6,679 nt of DNA from Belnapia sp. (GTDB lineage Bacteria; Pseudomonadota; Alphaproteobacteria; Acetobacterales; Acetobacteraceae): contig JAQGIA010000446.1 of assembly GCA_028291445.1 (NCBI GenBank), forward strand, positions 1-6,679. The letters are read 5' to 3'. This document shows, in pieces, positions 1-6,028 of the stretch. Both the position numbers and the translations under genes were made by a program. The notes under the pieces were generated by a model. The model did not search any database, was not told where the DNA came from, and worked only from the letters and a program-made list of their open reading frames with translations. The first letter of the stretch is position 1, and the number at the start of each line of letters is the position of its first letter.

Positions 1-822
1 GGCATCGCGGAACAGCAGATGGGCCTCGTCGAAGAAGAAGACGAGCTTCGGCTTGTCGAGGTCGCCGACCTCCGGCAACTCCTCGAACAGCTCGGACAGC
101 AGCCAGAGCAGGAAGGTTGCATAGAGCCGGGGCGAGGCGATCAGCTTGTCGGCGGCGAGGATATTGACCGCGCCGCGCCCCTCCGGCGTCAGCAGCATGA
201 GGTCGGCGAGGGCCAGGGCGGGCTCGCCGAAGAAATCCTCGCCGCCGGCCTGTTCCAGCATCAACAGGCGGCGCTGGATGGTGCCGATGGTGGCCTTGCT
301 GACATTGCCGTAGGCGGCGGATAGTTCACCGGCGCGCTCCGCCACATGGGTTAGGATGGCGCGGAGGTCCTTGAAGTCGAGCAGCAGCAAGCCGTCATCG
401 TCGGCCAGCTTGAAGGCGATGGTCAACACGCCTTCCTGGGTATCGTTCAGCTCCAGCATGCGGGCCAGCAGCAGGGGACCCATCTCGGCGACGGTCGCCC
501 GCAGCGGATGGCCTTGCTGGCCGAAGACATCCCAGAAGACGACGGGGCAGGGCTCGTAGGCGAAATCCGCCTCGCCCAGCTCATGCGCGCGCTGCTCGAT
601 CTTCGGATTGGGCCGGCCGGCCATGCCGATGCCCGAGAGGTCGCCTTTCACATCGGCGCAGAACACCGGGACGCCGGCACGGGAAAACCCCTCCGCCAGG
701 GTCTGCAGGGTGACGGTCTTGCCGGTGCCGGTGGCGCCGGAGACCAGGCCGTGGCGATTGGCGCGGCCGAGCAGCAGGGGGCAGGGGTGGTCGCCCCGAC
801 CGATCACAATCCCGTCCGGCAT
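1..822 (-). CDS. HerA/YjgR-type (DUF853) P-loop ATPase, N-terminal part
   Basis: Reading the minus strand from an ATG at 822 gives 274 uninterrupted codons that run off the left edge; the C-terminal part is missing. The protein has a Walker A motif GATGTGKT at residues 29-36. An ADVKGDLSG segment follows at about 56-64, typical of the YjgR/DUF853 group of HerA-like ATPases. A Walker B motif, LVFFFDEAH, is at about 260-268. E. coli YjgR is about 500 residues, so roughly half is visible. Family knowledge: these are presumed cytoplasmic hexameric ATPases related to the DNA translocase HerA, and the precise substrate of the YjgR branch is not established. The start is supported by a purine-rich GGAAGGAAGGG (minus strand, 839-829) six bases upstream. 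The gene is divergent from the rpmI operon, and no functional link to it is apparent. The family call is firm, the biological role is not. Confidence 0.9.
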   Translation of the reverse strand, partial: MPDGIVIGRGDHPCPLLLGRANRHGLVSGATGTGKTVTLQTLAEGFSRAGVPVFCADVKGDLSGIGMAGRPNPKIEQRAHELGEADFAYEPCPVVFWDVFGQQGHPLRATVAEMGPLLLARMLELNDTQEGVLTIAFKLADDDGLLLLDFKDLRAILTHVAERAGELSAAYGNVSKATIGTIQRRLLMLEQAGGEDFFGEPALALADLMLLTPEGRGAVNILAADKLIASPRLYATFLLWLLSELFEELPEVGDLDKPKLVFFFDEAHLLFRDA

Positions 823-1235
823 GGTCAGCCCTTCCTTCCGTCATGTGTGGATGGCCCCCTGCGGGTCAACGAAGCATCGCCACCATGCCATGCCTTGGGC
901 CGGGAGTAGCCCGCCGCCCTCGGCAAAACACCGGCGAATGCCGCGGGTCGCAACGCCTGGGTAAACTTGCCTGGCCCTGGAGCGAAGCATGAAATTCTGC
1001 GCTGCGACGTCGTGGGGTGAAATCCAAGGATGACCGCGACGGCCCTCGTGGCCCATGTGCGACCAGCACCGACGTCCGCAAATTGGGCATCCCGCGGGCG
1101 GGCTCGGTCGGATTTGGTTGCCGCCGCCACGGCATCGGGCAACGCCCGCATGGCCGGGGACGGGGCTGCGGCGGCGCGCAACGGGGGCTTTCCGGCTTGA
1201 CGGCGCTGTCGTCCGGGTTGCGTGGCGGCTTGCCC

Positions 1236-1264
1236 TTGCGGTTCGCCGCCGCCGCCGCTATACG
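1236..1264 (+). promoter_or_regulatory. Candidate sigma70-type promoter of the rpmI-rplT operon
   Basis: TTGCGG (1236-1241) and TATACG (1259-1264) are separated by 17 bases, a good housekeeping-sigma arrangement in otherwise very GC-rich DNA. The -10 is the only TATA-like sequence close upstream of rpmI. Transcription would begin near 1271 and give a 5' leader of about 95 nt. A second hexamer, TTGCCC (1230-1235), is too far from this -10. This is inferred from sequence match only. Confidence 0.45.
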
Positions 1265-1282
1265 CCGCCCCTCTCCGCGCGA

Positions 1283-1337
1283 CAGGCCTGTAGGGCATGC
1301 CTGGCCGCGGTTTCGCGCCCGCGCCGCATCCCGCGGC
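1283..1337 (+). promoter_or_regulatory. Structured 5' leader of rpmI, possible L20 control region
   Basis: Two inverted repeats sit in the predicted untranslated leader. CAGGC (1283-1287) can pair with GCCTG (1299-1303). GCCGCGG (1304-1310) can pair with CCGCGGC (1331-1337), a seven-base-pair stem with a 20-base loop. In E. coli and B. subtilis, L20 represses its own operon by binding a structured leader. The position here fits such a role, but I cannot recognise the known L20-binding fold, and stems arise easily in DNA this GC-rich. Confidence 0.3.
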
Positions 1338-1354
1338 AGGGCGCCTCCAGACCC

Positions 1355-1360
1355 AGGAGG
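1355..1360 (+). promoter_or_regulatory. Ribosome binding site of rpmI
   Basis: A perfect Shine-Dalgarno AGGAGG lies five bases before the ATG at 1366. It decides the start: the in-frame ATG at 1297 would add 23 residues that do not belong to L35. Confidence 0.85.
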
Positions 1361-1365
1361 TCCAA

Positions 1366-1572
1366 ATGCCCAAGATGAAGACGAAGTCTTCCGTGAAGAA
1401 GCGCTTCAAGCTGACCGCCACCGGCAAGGTTTTGTGCGGCCCTGGCGGCAAGCGGCACGGCCTGATCAACCGTACCTCCAAGGTGAAGCGGCAGAACACC
1501 GGCAGCCAGGTAATGCGGCCGCAGGATGCCATCACGTTGAAGCAGTGGATGCCCTACGGGCTCTCTCGGTAA
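1366..1572 (+). CDS. rpmI: 50S ribosomal protein L35 (bL35)
   Basis: A 68-residue, highly basic protein that begins [15 protein letters not shown], the hallmark L35 N-terminus, followed by the conserved [10 protein letters not shown] segment (about 28-37). L35 is a small bacterial-specific protein of the large ribosomal subunit. The length fits the family (about 65 residues) and the strong AGGAGG upstream supports the start. It is the first gene of the operon: rplT begins 12 bases after its TAA, and that stop codon overlaps the ribosome binding site of rplT. The C-terminus (MPYGLSR) runs slightly past the usual PY end. infC, commonly found just upstream in other bacteria, is absent here. Confidence 0.97.
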   Translation: MPKMKTKSSVKKRFKLTATGKVLCGPGGKRHGLINRTSKVKRQNTGSQVMRPQDAITLKQWMPYGLSR

Positions 1573-1584
1573 GGAAGACAGGCT

Positions 1585-1989
1585 ATGGCACGCGTCAAGC
1601 GGGGCGTCACAGCGCACGCCCGTCACAAGAAGATCCTCAAGCTCGCCAAGGGCTACGTCGGCCGGTCCGGCACGAATTTCCGCCCCGCGCTCGAGCGGGT
1701 CGAGAAGGCGCTGCAATACGCCTATCGCGATCGGCGCAACAAGAAGCGCGATTTCCGCGGGCTTTGGATCCAGCGCATCAACGCTGCCTGCCGCGAGCAC
1801 GGGCTGCCCTATTCGCAGTTCATCGCCGGCATCAAGGCGGCGGGGATCGAGATCGACCGCAAGGTGATGGCCGCCATCGCCTTCGACGACCCGACCAGCT
1901 TCGCAACGCTGGTCGAGAAGGCCCGCGCCGCCCGGCCGGACCGTCATGCCCCCGCGACGCCGTTCCAGGCCGCCGCGCCGGCCGCCTGA
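1585..1989 (+). CDS. rplT: 50S ribosomal protein L20 (bL20)
   Basis: A 134-residue basic protein starting [19 protein letters not shown], followed by [15 protein letters not shown] and [19 protein letters not shown], all diagnostic of L20. L20 binds 23S rRNA early in 50S assembly and in several bacteria represses its own operon through the mRNA leader. The family is usually about 118 residues. The extra length here is a C-terminal tail of about 16 residues rich in Ala and Pro (residues about 118-134) after the conserved core, probably disordered. The ribosome binding site AAGGAAG (1571-1577) overlaps the rpmI stop codon, so the two genes are probably translationally coupled. A strong terminator-like hairpin follows 27 bases after the stop. 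Confidence 0.97.
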   Translation: MARVKRGVTAHARHKKILKLAKGYVGRSGTNFRPALERVEKALQYAYRDRRNKKRDFRGLWIQRINAACREHGLPYSQFIAGIKAAGIEIDRKVMAAIAFDDPTSFATLVEKARAARPDRHAPATPFQAAAPAA

Positions 1990-2015
1990 TACGCCGCTGC
2001 GGCTGATGGTACGCG

Positions 2016-2049
2016 AAGGGCCGCTCCCGCCAGGGTGCGGCCTTTTGTC
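2016..2049 (+). terminator. Rho-independent terminator or attenuator between rplT and pheS
   Basis: AAGGGCCGC (2016-2024) pairs with GCGGCCTTT (2037-2045) with one G-U pair. Inside this, CCC (2026-2028) pairs with GGG (2033-2035) around a GCCA loop, giving about 12 base pairs with a single T-T mismatch. The T-rich tract TTTTGTCTGTTT follows from 2043. The stem ends about 45 bases before the pheS start, so pheST must be expressed by partial read-through, by attenuation, or from an unseen promoter. E. coli also places an attenuator in front of pheST, controlled by the Phe-rich pheM leader peptide; no Phe-rich leader is visible here. Confidence 0.65.
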
Positions 2050-2088
2050 TGTTTGGGACCGGATCGGATGCCGGATGGGGTGCATGGG

Positions 2089-3198
2089 ATGACGGATGAT
2101 CTCGCCGGCTTCAGGGCCGAGACCGAAGCGCAATTGGCCGCCGCCACCGATCTCAGGGCCTGGGATACAGTAAGGGTCGGGACCTTGGGGAAAAACGGCC
2201 GGCTGACCGGCTTGCTGAAGGGCCTGGGCCAGGTGCCGGCCGAGCAGCGCAAGGATCGCGGCGCCAGCCTGAACCGCCTGAAGGGCGAGCTGGAAGGGCT
2301 GATCGAGGCCCGCCGCCTGGCGCTGGAAGGCGCCGCGCTGGAAGCCCGGCTGGCCGCCGAGCGGCTGGACGTGACCTTGCCGCCGCGGCCGCATCCGCCG
2401 GCCGGTGCCGAGGCGGGTGGCATCCACCCGATCAGCCGCACCATCGAGGAGCTGACCGCGATCTTCGGCGCCATGGGCTTCCGCGTGGCGGAGGGCCCGG
2501 ACATCGAGGGCGACTGGTATAATTTCGGTGCACTCAACATCCCGGACCACCACCCGGCCCGGCAGGACCACGATACCTTCTACCTGCCCGCCGGCGCCGC
2601 GCCGGAAGGCGCGCGGGACAATAATTTCGGCCGCCGGCCGGTGCTGCGGACCCATACCTCGCCGGTGCAGATCCGCACCATGGTGAGCCAACCGCCGCCG
2701 ATCCGCGTCATCGTCCCAGGCCGCACCTGGCGCGCCGACCACGACGCGACGCATAGCCCGATGTTCCACCAGGTGGAGGGGCTGGTGATCGACCGCGGGA
2801 TCACCCTCGGGCATCTCAAGGGCTGCCTGATCGACTTCCTGCGGGCCTTCTTCGCCATCGGCGACCTGCCGGTGCGGTTCCGGGCCAGCTACTTCCCCTT
2901 CACCGAGCCCTCGATGGAGGTGGATATCGGCTGGAACCGGAAGACCGGCGAACTGGGCAAGGGCGACGACTGGCTGGAGATTCTCGGCTCCGGCATGGTG
3001 CATCCGCGCGTGCTGGCCAATTGCGGGATCGACCCGCGGGAGTGGCAGGGCTTCGCCTTCGGCATGGGGATCGAGCGCATCACCATGCTGAAGCACGGCA
3101 TGCCGGACCTCCGCCCCTTCTACGAAAGCGACCTGCGCTGGCTGCGGCATTGGGCGAGCGACCCGCTGGCTCCGGCCTCCCTGACCGAGGGCGTGTGA
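2089..3198 (+). CDS. pheS: Phenylalanyl-tRNA synthetase alpha subunit
   Basis: A 369-residue class II synthetase subunit, catalytic half of the alpha2-beta2 enzyme that charges tRNA-Phe in the cytoplasm. Residues about 1-90 form the charged N-terminal helical arm that contacts tRNA (LGKNGRLTGLLKGL at 33-46 is typical). The catalytic domain follows: RTHTSPVQIRTM at 187-198, the motif 2 region (R214, then THSPMFHQVEGL at 221-232), FRASYFPFTEPSMEVDI at 264-280, and motif 3, GFAFGMGIER (321-330). Ala323 matches the E. coli Ala294 position that shapes the phenylalanine pocket. I chose ATG 2089 because family similarity begins there and a GGGG run lies eight bases upstream. The in-frame ATG at 2068 remains possible, whereas a GTG at 2035 would lie inside the terminator hairpin. 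The TGA stop is one base from pheT. Confidence 0.96.
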   Translation: MTDDLAGFRAETEAQLAAATDLRAWDTVRVGTLGKNGRLTGLLKGLGQVPAEQRKDRGASLNRLKGELEGLIEARRLALEGAALEARLAAERLDVTLPPRPHPPAGAEAGGIHPISRTIEELTAIFGAMGFRVAEGPDIEGDWYNFGALNIPDHHPARQDHDTFYLPAGAAPEGARDNNFGRRPVLRTHTSPVQIRTMVSQPPPIRVIVPGRTWRADHDATHSPMFHQVEGLVIDRGITLGHLKGCLIDFLRAFFAIGDLPVRFRASYFPFTEPSMEVDIGWNRKTGELGKGDDWLEILGSGMVHPRVLANCGIDPREWQGFAFGMGIERITMLKHGMPDLRPFYESDLRWLRHWASDPLAPASLTEGV

Positions 3199-3199
3199 G

Positions 3200-5689
3200 A
3201 TGAAGTTTTCCCTGTCCTGGCTGAAGGCGCATCTCGAAACAGAAGCGAGCCTCGCCGAGGTGACCGGCGCGCTGAACCGCATCGGCCTCGAGGTCGAGGG
3301 CGTCGAGGATCGCGGCGCGGCGCTGGCCGCCTTTCGCATCGCCCATGTCGTCTCGGCCGAGCAGCACCCGAATGCCGACCGGCTACGGGCGCTGAAGGTC
3401 GATCCGGGCGATGGCAAGCTGCTGTCGGTGGTTTGCGGTGCGCCCAATGCGCGGGCCGGGATGAAGGGCGTGCTGGCACTGCCGGGGGCCTTTATCCCCG
3501 GCACCGGGATCACCCTGAAGAAGGGCGAAATCAGGGGCGTGGCCTCGGAAGCGATGATGCTCTCGGCCCGCGAGATGGGGCTCGGCGACGATCATTCGGG
3601 GATCGTCGACCTGCCGGCCGATGCGCCGCTCGGCGAGAGCTACGTGACCTATGCCGGGATGGATGATCCGGTGATCGAGATCAGCGTCACGCCGAACCGC
3701 GGCGATGCGCTCTCGGTCCAGGGCGTGGCGCGGGATCTGGCGGCGGCGGGGCTCGGTACCCTGAAGCCTTTGGCGCGGCCGGAGATCGTGGCCGCCTATC
3801 CTTCCCCGCTGACCTGGGTCATCGAGGATCCGCGCGCCTGCCCCTTCGTGCTGGGCCGCGCCATCCGCGGGGTCAGGAACGGCCCCAGCCCGAAATGGCT
3901 GCAGGATCTGCTGGTGGCGATCGGGCAGCGGCCGATCAATGCGCTGGTCGACGTGACCAACCTCTATACCTATGGCCTCGGCCGGCCGTTGCACGTCTTC
4001 GACGTGGCCAAGGTGCGGGGCACCACGCTGACCATGCGGATGGCGCGCGAAGGCGAAAGCCTCGCAGCGCTGAACGGCAAGATCTACGCGCTGACGCCGG
4101 AGGACGGGATCATCGCCGATGCCGCCGGACCGGAGGCGTTGGGCGGGATCATCGGCGGCGCGCCGACCGGTTGTGATGCCGACACCACCGAAGTCTTCAT
4201 CGAATGCGCGCTGTTCGACCCGGTGCGGATCGCGCTCTCGGGAAGGCGGCACGATATCCGCACCGATGCCCGGGCCCGGTTCGAGCGCGGGGTGGACCTT
4301 GCCCTGCCGCGGCTTGGGCTGGAGCTGGCGACCTGGACCATCCAGGAGCTGTGCGGCGGCGAGGCGAGCGAGGTTTCCGCCGCCGGGACCGAACCGGCGT
4401 GGCAGCGCGAGGCGACGCTGCGCTTCGAGCGGCTGGCCGGGCTCGGCGGCGCCGCGGTGCCGGCGGATGAGGCGGTGGCGATCCTGGAACGGCTGGGCTT
4501 CGCGGTAACGGCGCGGAATGCGGAATCGGTGACGGTCGCGGTTCCTTCGTGGCGGAACGACGTGGCTCAAGGGCGGGTGCCGGGAGCCGGCCATCTGCTG
4601 GACCAGGATCCGGGCCTGCCGGCCGAACGCGCCCGGACGGCGGCCGAGGGCTGCGCCCTGGTCGAGCCCGAGGCGGACCTGGTCGAGGAGGTGCTGCGCA
4701 TCCGCGGGTTGGATCAGGTGGCGCCGGTCTCGCTGCCGGTCGCCGGCGTGGTGCCGCTGGCCGCGCTCAGCCCGAAGCAGGCCCGCGCCGGGCTGGCGCG
4801 GCGGGTGCTGGCGGCGCGGGGGATGCTGGATTGCGTCAGCTTCGGATTCATGGAGGCGAAGCCGGCCGCGTTGTTCGGCGAGACGCCAGCGGCGCTGCGG
4901 TTGGTGAACCCGATCGCCGCCGACCTCGACCAGATGCGGCCGACGCCGGTCGCCAGCCTGCTGCTGGCCGCCAGCCGCAACGCCGCGCGCGGCTATCCGG
5001 ATGTGGCGCTGGCCGAATTGGGCGCGGCCTATCGCGACCAGTCGCCCGCCGGGCAGCTGCAGGTGGTGGCCGGGGTGCGCGCCGGGCATACGCCCCGGCA
5101 CTGGGCCGAGCCATCCCGGCCGATGGATGCGATGGACGCCAAGGGCGATGCACTGGCGGTGCTGGCCGCCCTCGGGGTGCCGATGGCCGCGGTGACCGTG
5201 ACCACCGATGCGCCGGGCTTCTACCACCCAGGCCGCAGCGGCGTGCTGCGGCAAGGACCGAAGACGGTGCTGGCGACCTTCGGGGAAATCCATCCGACGG
5301 TGCGGACGGCGCTCGACCTGGCCGGGCCGGCGGTCGGTTTCGAGGTTTTCCTCGATGCCATCCCGGAGCCCAAGCGCCGGAAGAAGGGCGCGCCGGACCT
5401 GCCCAGCTTCCAGCCGCTGCGGCGGGACTTCGCCTTCCTGGTGGATGCCGGCGTCGCCGCCGAGGCGGTGCTGCGGGCGGCGCGCGGGGCGGAGCGGGCG
5501 CTGGTGACGGAGGTCGCGGTCTTCGACCGCTATGCCGGGGAAAAGCTGCCGGAGGGCAAGGTGAGCCTCGGCCTGCAGGTGACGATCCAGCCGCGCGAGA
5601 CAACGCTGACCGATGCCGAGATCGAGGCGGTGGCGGCTAAGGTGGTGGCGGCAGTGGGCAAGGCGACGGGGGCGGTGCTGCGCGCCTGA
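3200..5689 (+). CDS. pheT: Phenylalanyl-tRNA synthetase beta subunit
   Basis: An 829-residue beta subunit that begins MKFSLSWLKAHL. Domains in order: EMAP-type tRNA-binding fold (about 40-148, with HPNADRLRALKV and VCGAPNARAGMKG); B3/B4 editing domain (about 210-395), where H265 in GRPLHVFD and E335 in VFIECALF occupy the conserved editing-site His and Glu positions, followed by RTDARARFERGVD; B5 domain (about 405-515); inactive synthetase-like core (about 520-730); and the C-terminal FDX-ACB anticodon-binding domain (about 735-828, from PSFQPLRRDFAF). It removes tyrosine wrongly attached to tRNA-Phe and binds the tRNA. E. coli PheT is 795 residues, and the excess of about 34 is explained by an insertion at residues about 456-487, between PSWRNDV and VEPEADLVEEV. 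One base separates it from pheS, and GAGGG near the end of pheS can serve as ribosome binding site, so the two are surely co-expressed. Confidence 0.96.
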   Translation: MKFSLSWLKAHLETEASLAEVTGALNRIGLEVEGVEDRGAALAAFRIAHVVSAEQHPNADRLRALKVDPGDGKLLSVVCGAPNARAGMKGVLALPGAFIPGTGITLKKGEIRGVASEAMMLSAREMGLGDDHSGIVDLPADAPLGESYVTYAGMDDPVIEISVTPNRGDALSVQGVARDLAAAGLGTLKPLARPEIVAAYPSPLTWVIEDPRACPFVLGRAIRGVRNGPSPKWLQDLLVAIGQRPINALVDVTNLYTYGLGRPLHVFDVAKVRGTTLTMRMAREGESLAALNGKIYALTPEDGIIADAAGPEALGGIIGGAPTGCDADTTEVFIECALFDPVRIALSGRRHDIRTDARARFERGVDLALPRLGLELATWTIQELCGGEASEVSAAGTEPAWQREATLRFERLAGLGGAAVPADEAVAILERLGFAVTARNAESVTVAVPSWRNDVAQGRVPGAGHLLDQDPGLPAERARTAAEGCALVEPEADLVEEVLRIRGLDQVAPVSLPVAGVVPLAALSPKQARAGLARRVLAARGMLDCVSFGFMEAKPAALFGETPAALRLVNPIAADLDQMRPTPVASLLLAASRNAARGYPDVALAELGAAYRDQSPAGQLQVVAGVRAGHTPRHWAEPSRPMDAMDAKGDALAVLAALGVPMAAVTVTTDAPGFYHPGRSGVLRQGPKTVLATFGEIHPTVRTALDLAGPAVGFEVFLDAIPEPKRRKKGAPDLPSFQPLRRDFAFLVDAGVAAEAVLRAARGAERALVTEVAVFDRYAGEKLPEGKVSLGLQVTIQPRETTLTDAEIEAVAAKVVAAVGKATGAVLRA

Positions 5690-5719
5690 GCCGGCAAGGC
5701 CGGGCGAGAGGGATTACCG

Positions 5720-5785
5720 AAGCTTGGCGCTACGGTGATCCGCCCCCCGGCAGAACGCGATCTTCTGCGCGGCGAAAGCTTTTTT
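5720..5785 (+). terminator. Candidate terminator of the pheST operon
   Basis: AAGCTT (5720-5725) can pair with AAGCTT (5776-5781), directly followed by four more T residues (T run 5780-5785). Enclosed is a hairpin in which GCAGAA (5750-5755) pairs with TTCTGC (5763-5768), extended by CCG (5747-5749) with CGG (5770-5772) across a one-base bulge. The shape is branched rather than a simple stem, and the inner hairpin is seven bases from the T run, so this is a moderate call. It lies about 30 bases after the pheT stop, where a terminator is expected. Confidence 0.45.
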
Positions 5786-5838
5786 GATCTCCCCCGCCGA
5801 GGCGACGATGCCGACCGACGGACTTGCACCGTTGGATA

Positions 5839-5873
5839 TCAATGCCGCTCGACACTGGCGAATACGGCATTGA
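5839..5873. repeat. Perfect 9-bp inverted repeat
   Basis: TCAATGCCG (5839-5847) and CGGCATTGA (5865-5873) are exact reverse complements separated by 17 bases. There is no T run on either side, so a simple terminator is unlikely. It could be a protein-binding operator or part of a structured RNA. Confidence 0.6.
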
Positions 5874-5925
5874 GCCTGCGGGACGGCCTTGATCCAGGCC
5901 GCCCTTGAGGAGGGACCGGTTCGCG

Positions 5926-5946
5926 GCCGCCTCCAGGGGAGGCGGC
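5926..5946. repeat. Perfect 9-bp hairpin with 3-base loop
   Basis: GCCGCCTCC (5926-5934) pairs perfectly with GGAGGCGGC (5938-5946) around an AGG loop. It is very stable but lacks a T tract on either strand. It may be a dispersed repeat unit, a transcription pause site or part of a small RNA. Confidence 0.6.
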
Positions 5947-5993
5947 ACTATGGAACGAAATAGGAACTTTAGGCAAGCAGGGCGATGGCGATG

Positions 5994-6023
5994 TTGAAAC
6001 GGGTGGCCTGCGGCCCCTAATCT
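5994..6023 (+). promoter_or_regulatory. Candidate promoter of the DUF1640-like gene, probably leaderless
   Basis: TTGAAA (5994-5999; five of six match to TTGACA) is followed after 18 bases by TAATCT (6018-6023), a weak -10 that keeps the key A at position 2 and T at position 6. Transcription would start around 6029-6031, on the ATG itself. The lack of a properly spaced Shine-Dalgarno (AAGG is only one base from the ATG) fits a leaderless message. Confidence 0.45.
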
Positions 6024-6028
6024 AAGGC

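Larger units (their letters stand above)
823..1365. other. Divergent intergenic region with no convincing gene
   Basis: About 540 bp separate the HerA-like gene (minus) from rpmI (plus). Long open frames cross it on both strands, but they are rich in Arg, Pro and Gly, lack family resemblance and look like products of high GC. The right part holds the candidate rpmI promoter and leader, described separately. For the HerA-like gene, a minus-strand TTGACC (869-864) could be a -35 element, but the sequence 17 bases further on (ACATGA) is a poor -10, so I do not call it. Two very short overlapping ORFs (989-1033 and 1030-1200) are discussed in the findings. No infC gene, which often precedes rpmI, is present here. 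Confidence 0.6.
5690..6028. other. Intergenic region after pheT, rich in inverted repeats
   Basis: About 340 bp without a convincing gene. It is less GC-biased in places than the surrounding genes and carries a candidate terminator (5720-5785), a nine-base inverted repeat (5839-5873), a six-base one (CGGCCT 5884-5889 with AGGCCG 5896-5901), a tight nine-base hairpin (5926-5946) and a promoter candidate at the right end. On the minus strand an open frame without ATG (5947-5714) looks mildly protein-like but matches no family I know. The region may hold a small RNA or the remains of a decayed gene. Confidence 0.5.

Noticed and set aside
841..869. A minus-strand promoter for the HerA-like gene (TTGACC at 869-864)
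   Set aside because: The -35 is good, but the sequence at the proper spacing (ACATGA) is a poor -10, so it is not called.
1246..1258. A short GCC triplet run before the rpmI -10
   Set aside because: It is only about four units long and common by chance in DNA this GC-rich; not treated as a repeat element.
1017..2006. A 329-codon plus-strand frame overlapping rpmI and rplT
   Set aside because: It overlaps two real ribosomal protein genes in another frame and is Arg/Pro/Gly-rich without any motif.
2035..2088. Earlier pheS starts (GTG 2035, ATG 2068)
   Set aside because: The GTG lies inside the terminator hairpin. ATG 2068 adds seven residues without family similarity. ATG 2089 matches the typical PheS beginning better, though 2068 cannot be fully excluded.
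1258..3513. A 751-codon open frame on the minus strand opposite rpmI, rplT and pheS
   Set aside because: It is antisense to three clearly identified genes and has no family resemblance. Long antisense frames are expected in very GC-rich coding DNA.
3383..5293. A 636-codon open frame on the minus strand opposite pheT
   Set aside because: It is a mirror of the pheT codon pattern, rich in Arg, Gln and His with no recognisable domains.
4549..5640. A 363-codon plus-strand frame inside pheT
   Set aside because: It is a +1/+2 shadow of pheT made almost wholly of Gly, Ala and Arg. The pheT frame continues intact through all of its domains.
5818..5836. Minus-strand ACGGTGCAAGTCCGT, which resembles a tRNA T-arm
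   Set aside because: The seven-base loop differs from the tRNA consensus at position 55, the stem has only four pairs, and no acceptor stem, anticodon arm or CCA end can be placed around it.
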